Source: CAWGYQ01 sp963817395 (GTDB lineage Bacteria; Acidobacteriota; Vicinamibacteria; Vicinamibacterales; CAVPJW01). From it: a stretch of 64,000 nt of DNA. Below are positions 39,471-47,777 of the stretch, one piece after another. Under the pieces are notes generated by a model. It was not told where the DNA came from, searched no databases, and was given only the letters and a program-made list of their open reading frames with translations. Both the position numbers and the translations under genes were made by a program. The stretch is from contig CAWFOC010000004.1 in the NCBI GenBank assembly GCA_963817395.1, forward strand, positions 744,001-808,000, written 5' to 3'. Each line of letters begins with the position of its first letter. Position 1 is the stretch's first letter.

Positions 39471-40057
39471 GGCCGGACGGTACCGTCGGCCTTCCAGAGA
39501 AACAGCGTGCGGGTGACGCCGCGGCTGTCCACGAATTCCTCGCGACGGTCAGGCGCCCAATCGCCCATCGAAAATGCATGTGAGACGATACGCGCGCCGG
39601 GCTTGAGCTGCTTCGTGAGAAGCGGCCGAAGCCTCAGGTTGGACGCCGACAGCAGGTAGAGCGTGACGACGCTGGCAGGCGAGAGGTCCACGTCGAGCGC
39701 GCTCTGCAGCCTGAAGGTGACGAGCTTTTCCACGCCTTCGGTCCTGGCGTTGGCCTCCGATTCGCGAATGCGCTCGGGATCGATGTCTACGCCGACGCCT
39801 CGGGCGCCGAACTTCTTGGCCGCCGTCACCACGATGCGGCCATCTCCGCAGCCTAGATCGTAGACGACGTCAGCGGATGTGACGTTCGCGAGCGCGAGCA
39901 TGCGATCGACCACGTCCTGAGGCGTCGGAACGTAGGGCGCGAGACTCGGTGGCGGCGTCTGCTGCGCGTTCGGCACAGGCGCGGCCGCCAGCGTCAGCGC
40001 GGCCGCGAGGGCCGCGATCGAAAAAACGTTCAAGCAAGCTCGTGGACTCGACTTCAC
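39467..40057 (-). CDS. Exported class I SAM-dependent methyltransferase-like protein
   Basis: 196 residues from a GTG at 40057 preceded by GGGAGGC. Residues 1-32 are a signal peptide (VFSIAALAAALTLAAAPVPNAQQ). The rest is a class I methyltransferase: PTPQDVVDRMLALANV, VYDLGCGDGRIVVTAAKK (SAM loop), GVGVDIDPERI and LKPGARIVSHAF. An intact SAM site on an exported protein is odd because SAM is not known to be supplied outside the cytoplasm. It ends in a 4-base overlap with the start of the cyanophycinase-like gene, so the two are translationally coupled. Confidence 0.82.
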   Translation of the reverse strand: MKSSPRACLNVFSIAALAAALTLAAAPVPNAQQTPPPSLAPYVPTPQDVVDRMLALANVTSADVVYDLGCGDGRIVVTAAKKFGARGVGVDIDPERIRESEANARTEGVEKLVTFRLQSALDVDLSPASVVTLYLLSASNLRLRPLLTKQLKPGARIVSHAFSMGDWAPDRREEFVDSRGVTRTLFLWKADGTVRP

Positions 40058-40224
40058 GGTGCCTCCCGGGAGCAGGGTGCTCTCTTCGCCGCGATCCTAG
40101 CATTTGGATATGCGCGAAGGGCCGTTCCGCGAGAGTGACCCGCAGCCTCGAGCACAGATTCGTGTCTGGATGGGCGATTGGCGCTCCTCAATGGGTCGAA
40201 ATGGCGGCCAGGGCGGCCGGGAGG

Positions 40225-40254
40225 TTGCAAAAATCGCCCAAAATCGGCTATACT
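40225..40254 (+). promoter_or_regulatory. Sigma70-type promoter of the carD-like gene
   Basis: TTGCAA at 40225-40230 and TATACT at 40249-40254 are spaced by 18 bases, with four and five matches to the consensus hexamers. The expected transcript start is near 40261, giving a leader of about 58 bases before the GTG start at 40319. Confidence 0.6.
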
Positions 40255-40318
40255 AGGGAACTGCCGCGGCGAACATATCCGGCTCTATATACCAAGCCTA
40301 CCTGGAAAGAGGGGTCAC

Positions 40319-40891
40319 GTGAAATTCGACGTGGGCGATAAGGTCATCTACCCGAATCATGGTCTTGGTGTGGTCGAGCGTATCGAAGATCGAACCATCC
40401 TTGGCACGACATGCGGGTTTTATCATCTCCGTATCCTGGCGAACGACACCACCGTACTGGTTCCACTGATGAACGTCGAGAGCGTGGGCCTTCGGCGCGC
40501 CATCTCGGACGGTGAAGTGGAGCGGCTGTTCACGCAATTGAGCAATGGCAAGGTCGAGGATCATCAAAACTGGAAGGGGCGCTTCAAGGACAACTCCGAC
40601 AAGATGCGCACCGGGTCCATCTACGATGTCGCGGACGTGCTCAAGAGCCTGACGTTTCTGGCCCGGTCGAAGAGCCTCTCGTTCCGCGAGAAGCGCATGC
40701 TGGATCGCGCCAAATTTCTCGTGATCTCCGAGATTTCCGAAGTGATGCGCGAGAAGACGAACGCCATCGAAGAAAAGGTCGACCGGGCGCTCGAGCGAAG
40801 CTTCGTCATGCGCACCCGTGCCGTGGCGCGCGCCAAGACAGCCAAGGCGACCGCCAATCAGTCGGCGCGCCGCACAGCCAAGGCGTCATAG
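40319..40891 (+). CDS. carD: CarD-family transcription regulator
   Basis: 190 residues from the GTG at 40319, with GAAAGAGGGG upstream. The N-terminal RNA-polymerase-interacting domain starts KFDVGDKVIYPNHGLGVVERIE and contains FYHLRILANDTTVLVPL; the C-terminal helical DNA-binding part holds WKGRFKDNSDKMRTGSIYDVADVLKSL and FREKRMLDRAKFLVISEI. CarD binds the polymerase beta subunit and stabilises open complexes, mainly at rRNA and housekeeping promoters. An Arg/Lys/Ala-rich tail (about the last 30 residues) extends beyond the usual end. It has its own promoter and terminator. Confidence 0.92.
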   Translation: MKFDVGDKVIYPNHGLGVVERIEDRTILGTTCGFYHLRILANDTTVLVPLMNVESVGLRRAISDGEVERLFTQLSNGKVEDHQNWKGRFKDNSDKMRTGSIYDVADVLKSLTFLARSKSLSFREKRMLDRAKFLVISEISEVMREKTNAIEEKVDRALERSFVMRTRAVARAKTAKATANQSARRTAKAS

Positions 40892-40918
40892 GCCCGCGCG
40901 AACACCTCATCCACAACG

Positions 40919-40952
40919 AGGCCCGAGCCGCCCTGCGGTTCGGGCCTTTGCA
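40919..40952 (+). terminator. Rho-independent terminator after carD
   Basis: AGGCCCGA (40919-40926) pairs exactly with TCGGGCCT (40940-40947) around a 13-base loop, followed by TT and a short T-rich stretch. It starts 28 bases after the carD stop. Confidence 0.7.
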
Positions 40953-40988
40953 CTTTTCGGGGGACCACGGCAGCCGGCCCTGTGATCT

Positions 40989-41813
40989 ATGATGCGGCCA
41001 GGTGTGAGCTCCGCCGATTCGCGTTCAGCCGAGCAACTCTCCGATGCCCACCTGCGCCAGGCCGACGGCGCTGTGGCCACGCTGGTGGCGGCTGTACGAT
41101 CGGTGGCGACCTTCGTCGCCATCGCCGCTTATGTCGCCGTCACGGCGCCGGTTGGAATGCTTCTCGCCCTCCTCTTCCGGTGGAAGGGGATTCTCTACGT
41201 CTTTGGCCGTTGGGGCGTCGACCTCGCCCTGCTCACGTCGGGTATTCGATACCAGGTGGTCGGGCGCGAGCACGTGCCTCGCGGCCGCGCCGTCGTGTTC
41301 TGCTCCAATCACCAGAGTAATGTCGACCCGCCGGTGCTCTTTCGCGCACTCGATCCCCGCCTGCACATCTTCTACAAGGAAGAGCTGAACCGCCTGCCGC
41401 TGCTCGGCCGAGCCTTCCAGGTCGGCGGATTCGTGCCGGTGGATCGGAAGAATCGCGAACGCGCCATGGCGGCCATCGAACGCGGCGCCCAATCGCTTCG
41501 CGCGGGCAACTCTTTCCTGATCTTTCCCGAGGGAACGCGGAGCCTCACGAACGAGCTCCTGCCGTTCAAAAAAGGCGGCTTCGTCATGGCGATCAAGGGT
41601 GGCGCGCCCATCATTCCGGTCGCCGTCCAGGGCGGTCGTGATGCCATGCGCAAGGGCAGCTTCGTCGTCCGGCCGGCCAGAGTGAGCATCCGGATCGGAC
41701 GGCCGATCGAGACGGCGCACGTATCCATCGACGATCGCGATCGGGTCGTCGCCGAAGCACGTCAGCAGATCCAGGAGCTTCTGAAGGAAGGGCCAGCGAC
41801 ATGGAAATCCTGA
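40989..41813 (+). CDS. 1-acyl-sn-glycerol-3-phosphate acyltransferase (PlsC family)
   Basis: 274 residues from the ATG at 40989. After an N-terminal hydrophobic segment (VATFVAIAAYVAVTAPVGMLLALLF, split here by a turn) come the acyltransferase motifs: CSNHQSNVDPPVLF (catalytic His and Asp), FVPVDRKNRERAM, FPEGTRSLTNELLPFKKGGF and PIIPVAVQGG. It adds the second acyl chain to lysophosphatidate at the inner membrane in phospholipid synthesis. The last 13 bases overlap the next gene, so the two are coupled. Confidence 0.9.
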   Translation: MMRPGVSSADSRSAEQLSDAHLRQADGAVATLVAAVRSVATFVAIAAYVAVTAPVGMLLALLFRWKGILYVFGRWGVDLALLTSGIRYQVVGREHVPRGRAVVFCSNHQSNVDPPVLFRALDPRLHIFYKEELNRLPLLGRAFQVGGFVPVDRKNRERAMAAIERGAQSLRAGNSFLIFPEGTRSLTNELLPFKKGGFVMAIKGGAPIIPVAVQGGRDAMRKGSFVVRPARVSIRIGRPIETAHVSIDDRDRVVAEARQQIQELLKEGPATWKS

Positions 41814-42397
41814 CCAACCTCGGTCGAACGCTGGGATTTTCGCTCGGCGCCGGCATCAACCTCTACGCCACGGTTGCCATCCTTGGCCTGGCGACGCGGT
41901 ATCAGTGGGTGGATCTGCCGCCTCAGTTTCGCGTATTCGACAACGACATCGTGATCGTGGCCGCGCTGGGCATGTATGCCATCGAGTTCTTCGCCGACAA
42001 GATTCCGTGGCTCGACTCGCTGTGGGATGCCATTCACACGTTCGTCCGCCCGATCGGCGGCGCTCTCATCGCCGTTGCCACGCTTGGTGAAGCGACACCC
42101 ACCATGCAGGCCCTCGTGGCGCTTGCTGGCGGGGCCGTGGCGACGGGAGGTCACTTCACAAAGGCTGGCACGCGAGCGGTGGCGAACGTCAGCCCCGAAC
42201 CCTTCAGTAACTGGTTGCTGAGCCTGCTCGAGGACGTGTTCGTGGTGGGCCTGGGATTTCTCGCCATCAAATACCCCGTGGCCGCGTTGATCGTCACCGT
42301 GATTGCCCTCGTGGTGATGCTGATGCTGCTGGTGATGGTGTGGCGAGCGATCAAGTCGTATCTTTTCGCGAGGACTGCGTCCGCAACGCCTCGCTGA
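41801..42397 (+). CDS. DUF4126 integral membrane protein
   Basis: 198 residues with about five hydrophobic segments. The start LTNLGRTLGFSLGAGINLYATV and the central GEATPTMQALVALAGGAVATGGHFTKAGTRAVANVSPEP... pattern fit DUF4126, read in parts: FADKIPWLDSLWDAIHTF and GGHFTKAGTRAVAN. Function unknown; coupled by a 13-base overlap to the PlsC-type acyltransferase gene, which suggests a membrane-lipid role. Confidence 0.85.
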   Translation: MEILTNLGRTLGFSLGAGINLYATVAILGLATRYQWVDLPPQFRVFDNDIVIVAALGMYAIEFFADKIPWLDSLWDAIHTFVRPIGGALIAVATLGEATPTMQALVALAGGAVATGGHFTKAGTRAVANVSPEPFSNWLLSLLEDVFVVGLGFLAIKYPVAALIVTVIALVVMLMLLVMVWRAIKSYLFARTASATPR

Positions 42398-42442
42398 GCG
42401 CCCCTTCGCAGCACGCGGCCGGCGTCTGCAGGCCGACGACGG

Positions 42443-43579
42443 CTAGCTGCCCAGCTTGAAGGTCAGAGTCCAGGGCCTGAGCGGGACACCGTCGAGTGCG
42501 CGAATCCCGTCGAGCAGATCCAGCTTGACGGTTTGCAGCGGATCCAGCGGCCGCGCAAAGCGGACGACGAGTACGCGGCCGGCGGGGTCGTACTGAAGCA
42601 GCATGTCCGGTAGCGCCGGCGGCGGGTCGGTCGGGGGTGTCGAGCCCGCTGTCACGTAGGCCACCCGCACCTGGCCGTCGATCGTCGCGCGGTCGAGATC
42701 TCTGGAGAACTGAATCCTGACGGCGGTGTCCAGCGAGACGTCGGTTTCCTCCTCGGTCGGCGCGCTGAAGATGACCTCGGGAGCAGGACCGACAACTACC
42801 GGTGCCGGCCCTTCTTCTTCGATAATCTCCGCCACGGGGCGAGCCGGCTGTACCTGGTTGGCCTCGATCCACGTCAGTCCTTTCTGGAACCGCACGACGC
42901 CACTCACTTCAACCCAGCGTCCCGTGTCCACGCGGGCGCCGGGGTCCAAGTCGAGGTCCTTGCCCTTTGGCCTGATGCCGGTGACCCACACGGAGGCGTC
43001 GGCGAGCCGGACAACGAAGTCCCATCGGCTCACGCCTGGCGCCTGCGGCACGTCGCCGTAAAGATTGCGGCCGCGAAACTGACCGGTCAGCGTGACGCGC
43101 TGATCCAGGTACCGCGCCGGGTCGAGGACGACGGTCCGCACCGTGGGAGCGGCGGGCGGACTGGCCTCGATGGCGCTGCGCACGATGAGACAGAAGGCGT
43201 CGCCCGGCTTCAGGCGCCGCTCCTCAACGGGGCCGAGCGCGGCATCCAGGTTCCGGCTGCTCAGCCGCGGATCGTCGGGGGGCAGCCTCGCCAGATCCCA
43301 GAATTCACCACGAATTTCCAGCATGCCCTTCGGCAGCGGATCCTGGCGGATGACGTAAATGGGAGGGCCGTCTCCGGCAAGCCTGGCGAGGCCGGGACCG
43401 ACGACGACCTCGGCCCGCACCACGACCTGCTGACCTCCGTAGAAGCTCGGAAAGGTGGTGAGCGCGGCGGTAGTCGTCGCCCGCCGGGTAGGCGCCTGAC
43501 GAGCAGCGGGACGTTCTCCCGTGCCGACGAGAACGGCGGCGCACACAATGCACGCCGCCAGGCGGGAACCTTCGGCCAT
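42443..43579 (-). CDS. Secreted protein with C-terminal Ig-like domain
   Basis: 378 residues; residues 1-27 form a signal peptide (LAACIVCAAVLVGTG). The first part (YGGQQVVVRAEV, KGMLEIRGEFWDLARL, DQRVTLTGQFRGRNLYGDVP) reads like repeated OB-type beta domains. The end (TDVSLDTAVRIQFSRDL, VLVVRFARPLDPLQTVKL, DGVPLRPWTLTF) is a bacterial Ig-like (Big_5/SbsA) domain. No catalytic residues are seen. It is 49 bases downstream of the OPT transporter gene on the same strand. Confidence 0.7.
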   Translation of the reverse strand: MAEGSRLAACIVCAAVLVGTGERPAARQAPTRRATTTAALTTFPSFYGGQQVVVRAEVVVGPGLARLAGDGPPIYVIRQDPLPKGMLEIRGEFWDLARLPPDDPRLSSRNLDAALGPVEERRLKPGDAFCLIVRSAIEASPPAAPTVRTVVLDPARYLDQRVTLTGQFRGRNLYGDVPQAPGVSRWDFVVRLADASVWVTGIRPKGKDLDLDPGARVDTGRWVEVSGVVRFQKGLTWIEANQVQPARPVAEIIEEEGPAPVVVGPAPEVIFSAPTEEETDVSLDTAVRIQFSRDLDRATIDGQVRVAYVTAGSTPPTDPPPALPDMLLQYDPAGRVLVVRFARPLDPLQTVKLDLLDGIRALDGVPLRPWTLTFKLGS

Positions 43580-43628
43580 GGCTATAGCTTTGGACGCTCC
43601 GTGCCAGCCTTCGGGTGGGAGCGCCGCG

Positions 43629-45612
43629 CTATTCGAGCTTTCGCTGCGCGTAGCGCGCGGTCACCGCGGCCAGCGCCACGAACAATACGAGGCTGCCCAA
43701 GTGCCCCGCGGCGCCCTCTTCGTGCAGGAAGGGGACAATCCCGCCCAGCTGCTGGAACGGTTCAATCGTTCCCGTGCCGACGAGGACGGCGTAGAGGATG
43801 CCGGTCAGCGATCCGCCGGCAATCAGCCCCGAGGCGAAGAGCGTGCCGGCGCCGACTTCCGATTCTTCCTTCACGCCGGTCTTGCGCTCGACGAACCAGC
43901 GGACGAGGCCCCCGGCAAAAATGGGAGCGGTCGTGGCAATGGGAAGGTAGGAGCCGACCGCGAACGACAGCGAATGAATGCCGCACAACTCCAGCGTGAC
44001 GGCGATGAACATCGCCGACAAGCACGAGACCCCAGGGCAGGTTCTGGCTCAGCAGGCCCTTGATGATCGTGGCCATCAGCGTGGCCTGCGGCGCCGGAAC
44101 GGCCTCCGAGCCGATCCCGAACACCTGGTGCATGTAGAGCGTCGTGACGCCGATGACGAACGCCGATGTGACGACGCCGATGATGAGCCCGATCTGCTGG
44201 TACACGGGCGTCGCCCCGACGATGTAGCCGGTCTTGAGATCCTGCGAGGTGGCGCCCGCGTTGGCGGCGGCGATACAGACGACGGCGCCGACGCAGAGCG
44301 CCACCGGCGCGTAGAAGTCGCCGGTCCAGCCCATGGCCACGAACAGCAGGCAGGTGAGAATCAGCGTGGCAATCGTCATGCCGGAGACGGGGTTCGACGA
44401 CGCCCCGATCAGCCCGGTGATGCGCGACGAAACCGTCACGAAGAAGAAGCCGAAGATGATCATGAGGACGGAGGCGACGAAGTTCCACTGCGTCGGCATG
44501 CGCGGTACGACGGCGAGAAAGATGGCGAGCGCCAGCGACCCGAAGAGGACGACCATCAGCGGGATGTCGCGCTCGGTCCTGATCTGCGACTGGCCTTCGG
44601 CCGTGCCGAAGCCCTTGAGGCTCTCGCGCGCGGACGAGATGATGGTCGGCAGCGTGCGCGAAAGCGTGATGAGGCCGGCGGCGAGCACGGCGCCGGCTCC
44701 GATGTAGCGGATGTAGGCGCTCCAGAGCTGACCCGGCGACATCTCGGAAAGGAGATACGGCTGACCGGTCGCGGGATTGCTGGCGAAGTTGGGGTGGATC
44801 GGCGGCAGCGGAACCGGAATGTACGCGCCAACGATGGACAACAGCGGGAGCAGGACGAGCCATGACAGCACGCCGCCGGCGAACATCGTGCCGGCGATAC
44901 GCGGGCCAATCACGTAGCCGACGCCGAGGTACTCGGGCGAGATGTCCAGATTGAGGGTCGCGTTGGGAAACTGGCTCGTCACCGGTGCGGAGTAACCCAC
45001 TTCGGTCCGGAAGATGTTGAAGATCCACGACACACTCTTCCAGAGCGCTCCGATGCCGAGCCCCGCGAACACCATAGTGGCCAACTGCCCGCCGCGCTCG
45101 CCGGCGACGAGGACGTCGGCGCAGGCCGTGCCCTCCGGATAGGGCAGCACGCCGTGCTCCTTGACGATCAACGCCCGGCGCAGCGGCACCATCATCAGCA
45201 CACCGAGAATCCCGCCCGCGAAGGCGAGCATCGTGATCTGGAAGTAGTTGAAATATTCCGGTCCGCGCGGCGTCAGGAAAATGAGCGCCGGGATCGTGAA
45301 GACGACGCCCGCGGCGACGGATTCGCCGGCCGAGCCGATGGTCTGAACGATGTTGTTCTCGAGGATCGTCGAGCCGCCGAACTTCTTCAGCACCGATATG
45401 GCCAGCACCGCGATGGGAATCGACGCGCTGACCGTGAGACCGGCACGCAGCCCCAGATAGACCGTCGACGCGCCGAACACGAGCCCGAAGAGCACACCGA
45501 GCAGAATGGCCTTGCCCGTGAATTCCGCGGGCGACTCCTTGGGAGAGACATACGGTTCGAACGAGGGACGGACGTCGTGCGAGGGCGGCGCGGATCGGGG
45601 AGCGTGTGCCAT
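43629..45612 (-). CDS. OPT family oligopeptide transporter (one frameshift)
   Basis: Starts at the ATG at 45612 (or 45621). Many membrane helices and the OPT family marks are visible: PYVSPKESPAEFTGKAILLG, GLRAGLTVSASIPIAVL, GGSTILENNIVQTIGSAGES, PYPEGTACADVLV and GYIVGATPVYQQIGLIIG. A one-base insertion near 44023 breaks the frame; removal continues as LVAMFIAVTLELCGIHSLSF and reaches the stop at 43629, about 660 residues. OPT proteins import peptides or metal-chelate complexes by proton symport. Divergent from rex, about 107 bases apart. Confidence 0.87.
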
Positions 45613-45634
45613 GCGGCGCATCTTAGCCCAAGCG

Positions 45635-45696
45635 GCGGTGACCGGAGCGCGGTCCGCACTTGGCGGCCGGTGAGCCGGAGCGCGGTCCGCCACTTG
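45635..45696. repeat. Imperfect direct repeat upstream of rex
   Basis: Two copies of about 28-31 bases (45635-45662 and 45666-45696) share GGAGCGCGGTCCGC and the flanks GGTGA and CACTTG, differing by small indels. They fill most of the space between the divergent OPT and rex genes. Confidence 0.6.
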
Positions 45697-45718
45697 ATCT
45701 ACAATCGAGCGAACGCTT

Positions 45719-46390
45719 GTGAAAATAGCGAACAAGCCGAAGGGCGGCACCGAGCAGATCTCCGAGCTCACCACCAATCGCCTCTCCGTCTACCTGCGCT
45801 GCTTGAACGAGCTCGACGCGGCCGACGTCAAGACCGTCTCGTCGCAGACCCTGGCCGAGCAGTTCCACCTGAACGCCGCCCAGATTCGCAAGGACCTCGC
45901 CTACTTCGGCGAGTTCGGCGTCCGCGGCGTGGGCTACTTCGTCAAGGATCTGAAGCGTCATCTCCGCCAGATCCTGGGGCTCGACCGTCGGCTCAAGGTG
46001 GCTATCATGGGCGCTGGCAATCTGGGTCTCGCACTCGCCGACTATCCCGGGTTCCGCCAGGAGGGGTTTCAGATCGTCGCCCTGTTCGACAATCTCTCGT
46101 CGAAGGTCGGCCAGCGTTCGCGTGGCGGCGTGACCATCCACGACGTCAAGGATCTCAAGACCGTGGCGCGGCGCGAGAAGATCGCCATCGCCATGATCGC
46201 CGTGCCAGCCTCCTCCGCCCAGCTGGTCGTCGATCTCGTCGTTGCCGCAGGGGTCAAAGCGGTGCTCAACTTCTCGCCCGGCACGCTTCGCGTGCCCGAC
46301 CACGTAAAGCTCAAGAGCGTCGACCTGACGGTGTCGCTCGAAAGCCTCTCGTTCTATCTGGCGCGCGGAGAGGGGGCCGAGGATGAGTAA
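45719..46390 (+). CDS. rex: Redox-sensing transcriptional repressor Rex
   Basis: 223 residues from the GTG at 45719. The N-terminal winged helix has ISELTTNRLSVYLRCLNEL and AAQIRKDLAYFGEFGVRGVGY; the NAD(H)-binding Rossmann fold has VAIMGAGNLGLALADYPGF; the C-terminal swapped helix is VDLTVSLESLSFYLA. Rex leaves its operators when NADH/NAD+ rises, releasing respiratory and fermentative genes. A TTGTGA half-site overlaps the start codon (45717-45722), so autoregulation is possible. It overlaps moaC by 8 bases. Confidence 0.94.
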   Translation: MKIANKPKGGTEQISELTTNRLSVYLRCLNELDAADVKTVSSQTLAEQFHLNAAQIRKDLAYFGEFGVRGVGYFVKDLKRHLRQILGLDRRLKVAIMGAGNLGLALADYPGFRQEGFQIVALFDNLSSKVGQRSRGGVTIHDVKDLKTVARREKIAIAMIAVPASSAQLVVDLVVAAGVKAVLNFSPGTLRVPDHVKLKSVDLTVSLESLSFYLARGEGAEDE

Positions 46391-46874
46391 GGCAAAGCGC
46401 TCACGGCTGTCGCACATCGACGCCGATGGCGCGCCTCGAATGGTCGATGTAGGCAGCAAGCCGCCAACCGTCCGCGAGGCGGTCGCTCGCGGACGCATTG
46501 TGATCACCGCCGACGCGCTGCACCTCGTCCGGGCGGGGCGGACGAAGAAGGGCGATCCGCTCCAGACAGCCAGGCTGGCGGGGATCATGGCCGCCAAGCG
46601 CACCGCGGAGCTCATTCCCCTCTGCCACCCGCTTCCGCTGACGCACGTCGACGTCGATCTCCGGCCGCTCGGCGATGGCTACGAGATAGAAGCGATCGTT
46701 CGGACCACAGCGCCGACCGGCGTCGAGATGGAGGCGCTCACGGCGGTGGCCGTGACCGCCCTGACGATCTACGACATGGTCAAGGCGGCCGACCGGACGA
46801 TGGTCATCTCCGATATTCGGCTTGTGCGGAAACGCGGCGGAAGAACGGGCGAGTACGTTCGGACGGAGGGTTAG
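46383..46874 (+). CDS. moaC: Cyclic pyranopterin monophosphate synthase MoaC
   Basis: 163 residues from the ATG at 46383. Family motifs cover the whole length: LSHIDADGAPRMVDVG, LAGIMAAKRTAELIPLCHPLPLTHVDV, TGVEMEALTAVAVTALTIYDMVKA and the catalytic Lys/Asp pair in MVKAADRTM. It converts the GTP-derived 3',8-cyclo intermediate to cPMP, the first step of molybdenum cofactor synthesis. That cofactor is needed by the molybdenum hydroxylase at 17.7-20.4 kb. Translationally coupled to rex; no other moa genes are in the window. Confidence 0.95.
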   Translation: MSKAKRSRLSHIDADGAPRMVDVGSKPPTVREAVARGRIVITADALHLVRAGRTKKGDPLQTARLAGIMAAKRTAELIPLCHPLPLTHVDVDLRPLGDGYEIEAIVRTTAPTGVEMEALTAVAVTALTIYDMVKAADRTMVISDIRLVRKRGGRTGEYVRTEG

Positions 46875-47764
46875 TCGCCCGGTCCGTGTTCGGTCCCGGC
46901 CGGCGGTGGCTCGATGTGAATGATGGCGTCAGCAATCTCGGGCAGGCTGGTCATCAGGTGATCTTTCACCACGTGCGAGATTCGATGCGCGTCGTCGAGC
47001 CGGGTATCGCGCGCCAGCCAGATGTGCATGTCGATGAACACGTGGTCCGCCGATCCGCGGCTGCGAATGCGGTGACATCCGATGACGCCCGGCACGCTCA
47101 TCACCACGCGGCGCACATCCTCCTCCGACACGACGATGCGATCGGACAGGATGCGCTCGATGTCGCGGGCAATCTTGTAGCTGGCGTAACCGATGAAGCC
47201 CGCGACGAGAAGTCCCGCCAGGGGATCCAGCAGGGGATAGCCGGCGGCGACGCCGACGAGTGCCAGGATGACGGCGATGGAAGACAGCACGTCGCTCCTC
47301 GTGTGACGGGCGTCGGCGAGTAGTACTTCACTCTTCAGGCGCAGACCCTCACGATGCTCGTAGCGCGTGACGGCGATGTTGATGACGAGCGTCACGATCA
47401 TCACCGCGAACGCGATCGGTCCGACTTCGACCTGGGTGCCCTGACTCAGGCGTTCGATCACCGTTCGCACCACTTCGACCACTACCAGCAGCAGGAGCGC
47501 CATGATCGCGCCGGCCGCCATCGTCTCGTACTTGCGGTGGCCGTAGGGATGATCGCGATCCGGCGGCATCGAGGCCACTCGGATGCCCACGAGCGCCACG
47601 ACGTTCGAACTGGCGTCGGTGAGAGAGTGAAAACCGTCCGAGAGGATGCTGACGACACCAGTCGCGTATCCGAACGCGATCTTGGCCGTCGCCACGAGCA
47701 GATTCAGGACGAGAACGCGGACGAGAACCGCGGAGACCTCGGCGTAGCGGGTGGCCCGCTGCAT
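46871..47764 (-). CDS. Cation diffusion facilitator (CDF) family metal transporter
   Basis: 297 residues from the ATG at 47764. Six membrane helices and the CDF marks are seen: SILSDGFHSLTDASSNV (metal site HxxxD in helix 2), DHPYGHRKYE, and LLADARHTRSDVLSSIAVI (HxxxD in helix 5). A cytoplasmic C-terminal domain has VPGVIGCHRIRSRGSADHVFIDMHI. It exports Zn2+, Fe2+ or similar divalent metals using the proton gradient. It starts 13 bases after the lepB stop, so the two are probably in one operon. Its stop overlaps the moaC stop in TTAG. Confidence 0.92.
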   Translation of the reverse strand: MQRATRYAEVSAVLVRVLVLNLLVATAKIAFGYATGVVSILSDGFHSLTDASSNVVALVGIRVASMPPDRDHPYGHRKYETMAAGAIMALLLLVVVEVVRTVIERLSQGTQVEVGPIAFAVMIVTLVINIAVTRYEHREGLRLKSEVLLADARHTRSDVLSSIAVILALVGVAAGYPLLDPLAGLLVAGFIGYASYKIARDIERILSDRIVVSEEDVRRVVMSVPGVIGCHRIRSRGSADHVFIDMHIWLARDTRLDDAHRISHVVKDHLMTSLPEIADAIIHIEPPPAGTEHGPGD

Positions 47765-47777
47765 CAAGGAACGCGCG

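Noticed and set aside
16700..45612. Programmed +1 ribosomal frameshifting as the reason for the many split genes
   Set aside because: The shift sites share no slippery sequence or stop-codon context and occur in unrelated genes; insertion errors in short G/C runs explain them better.
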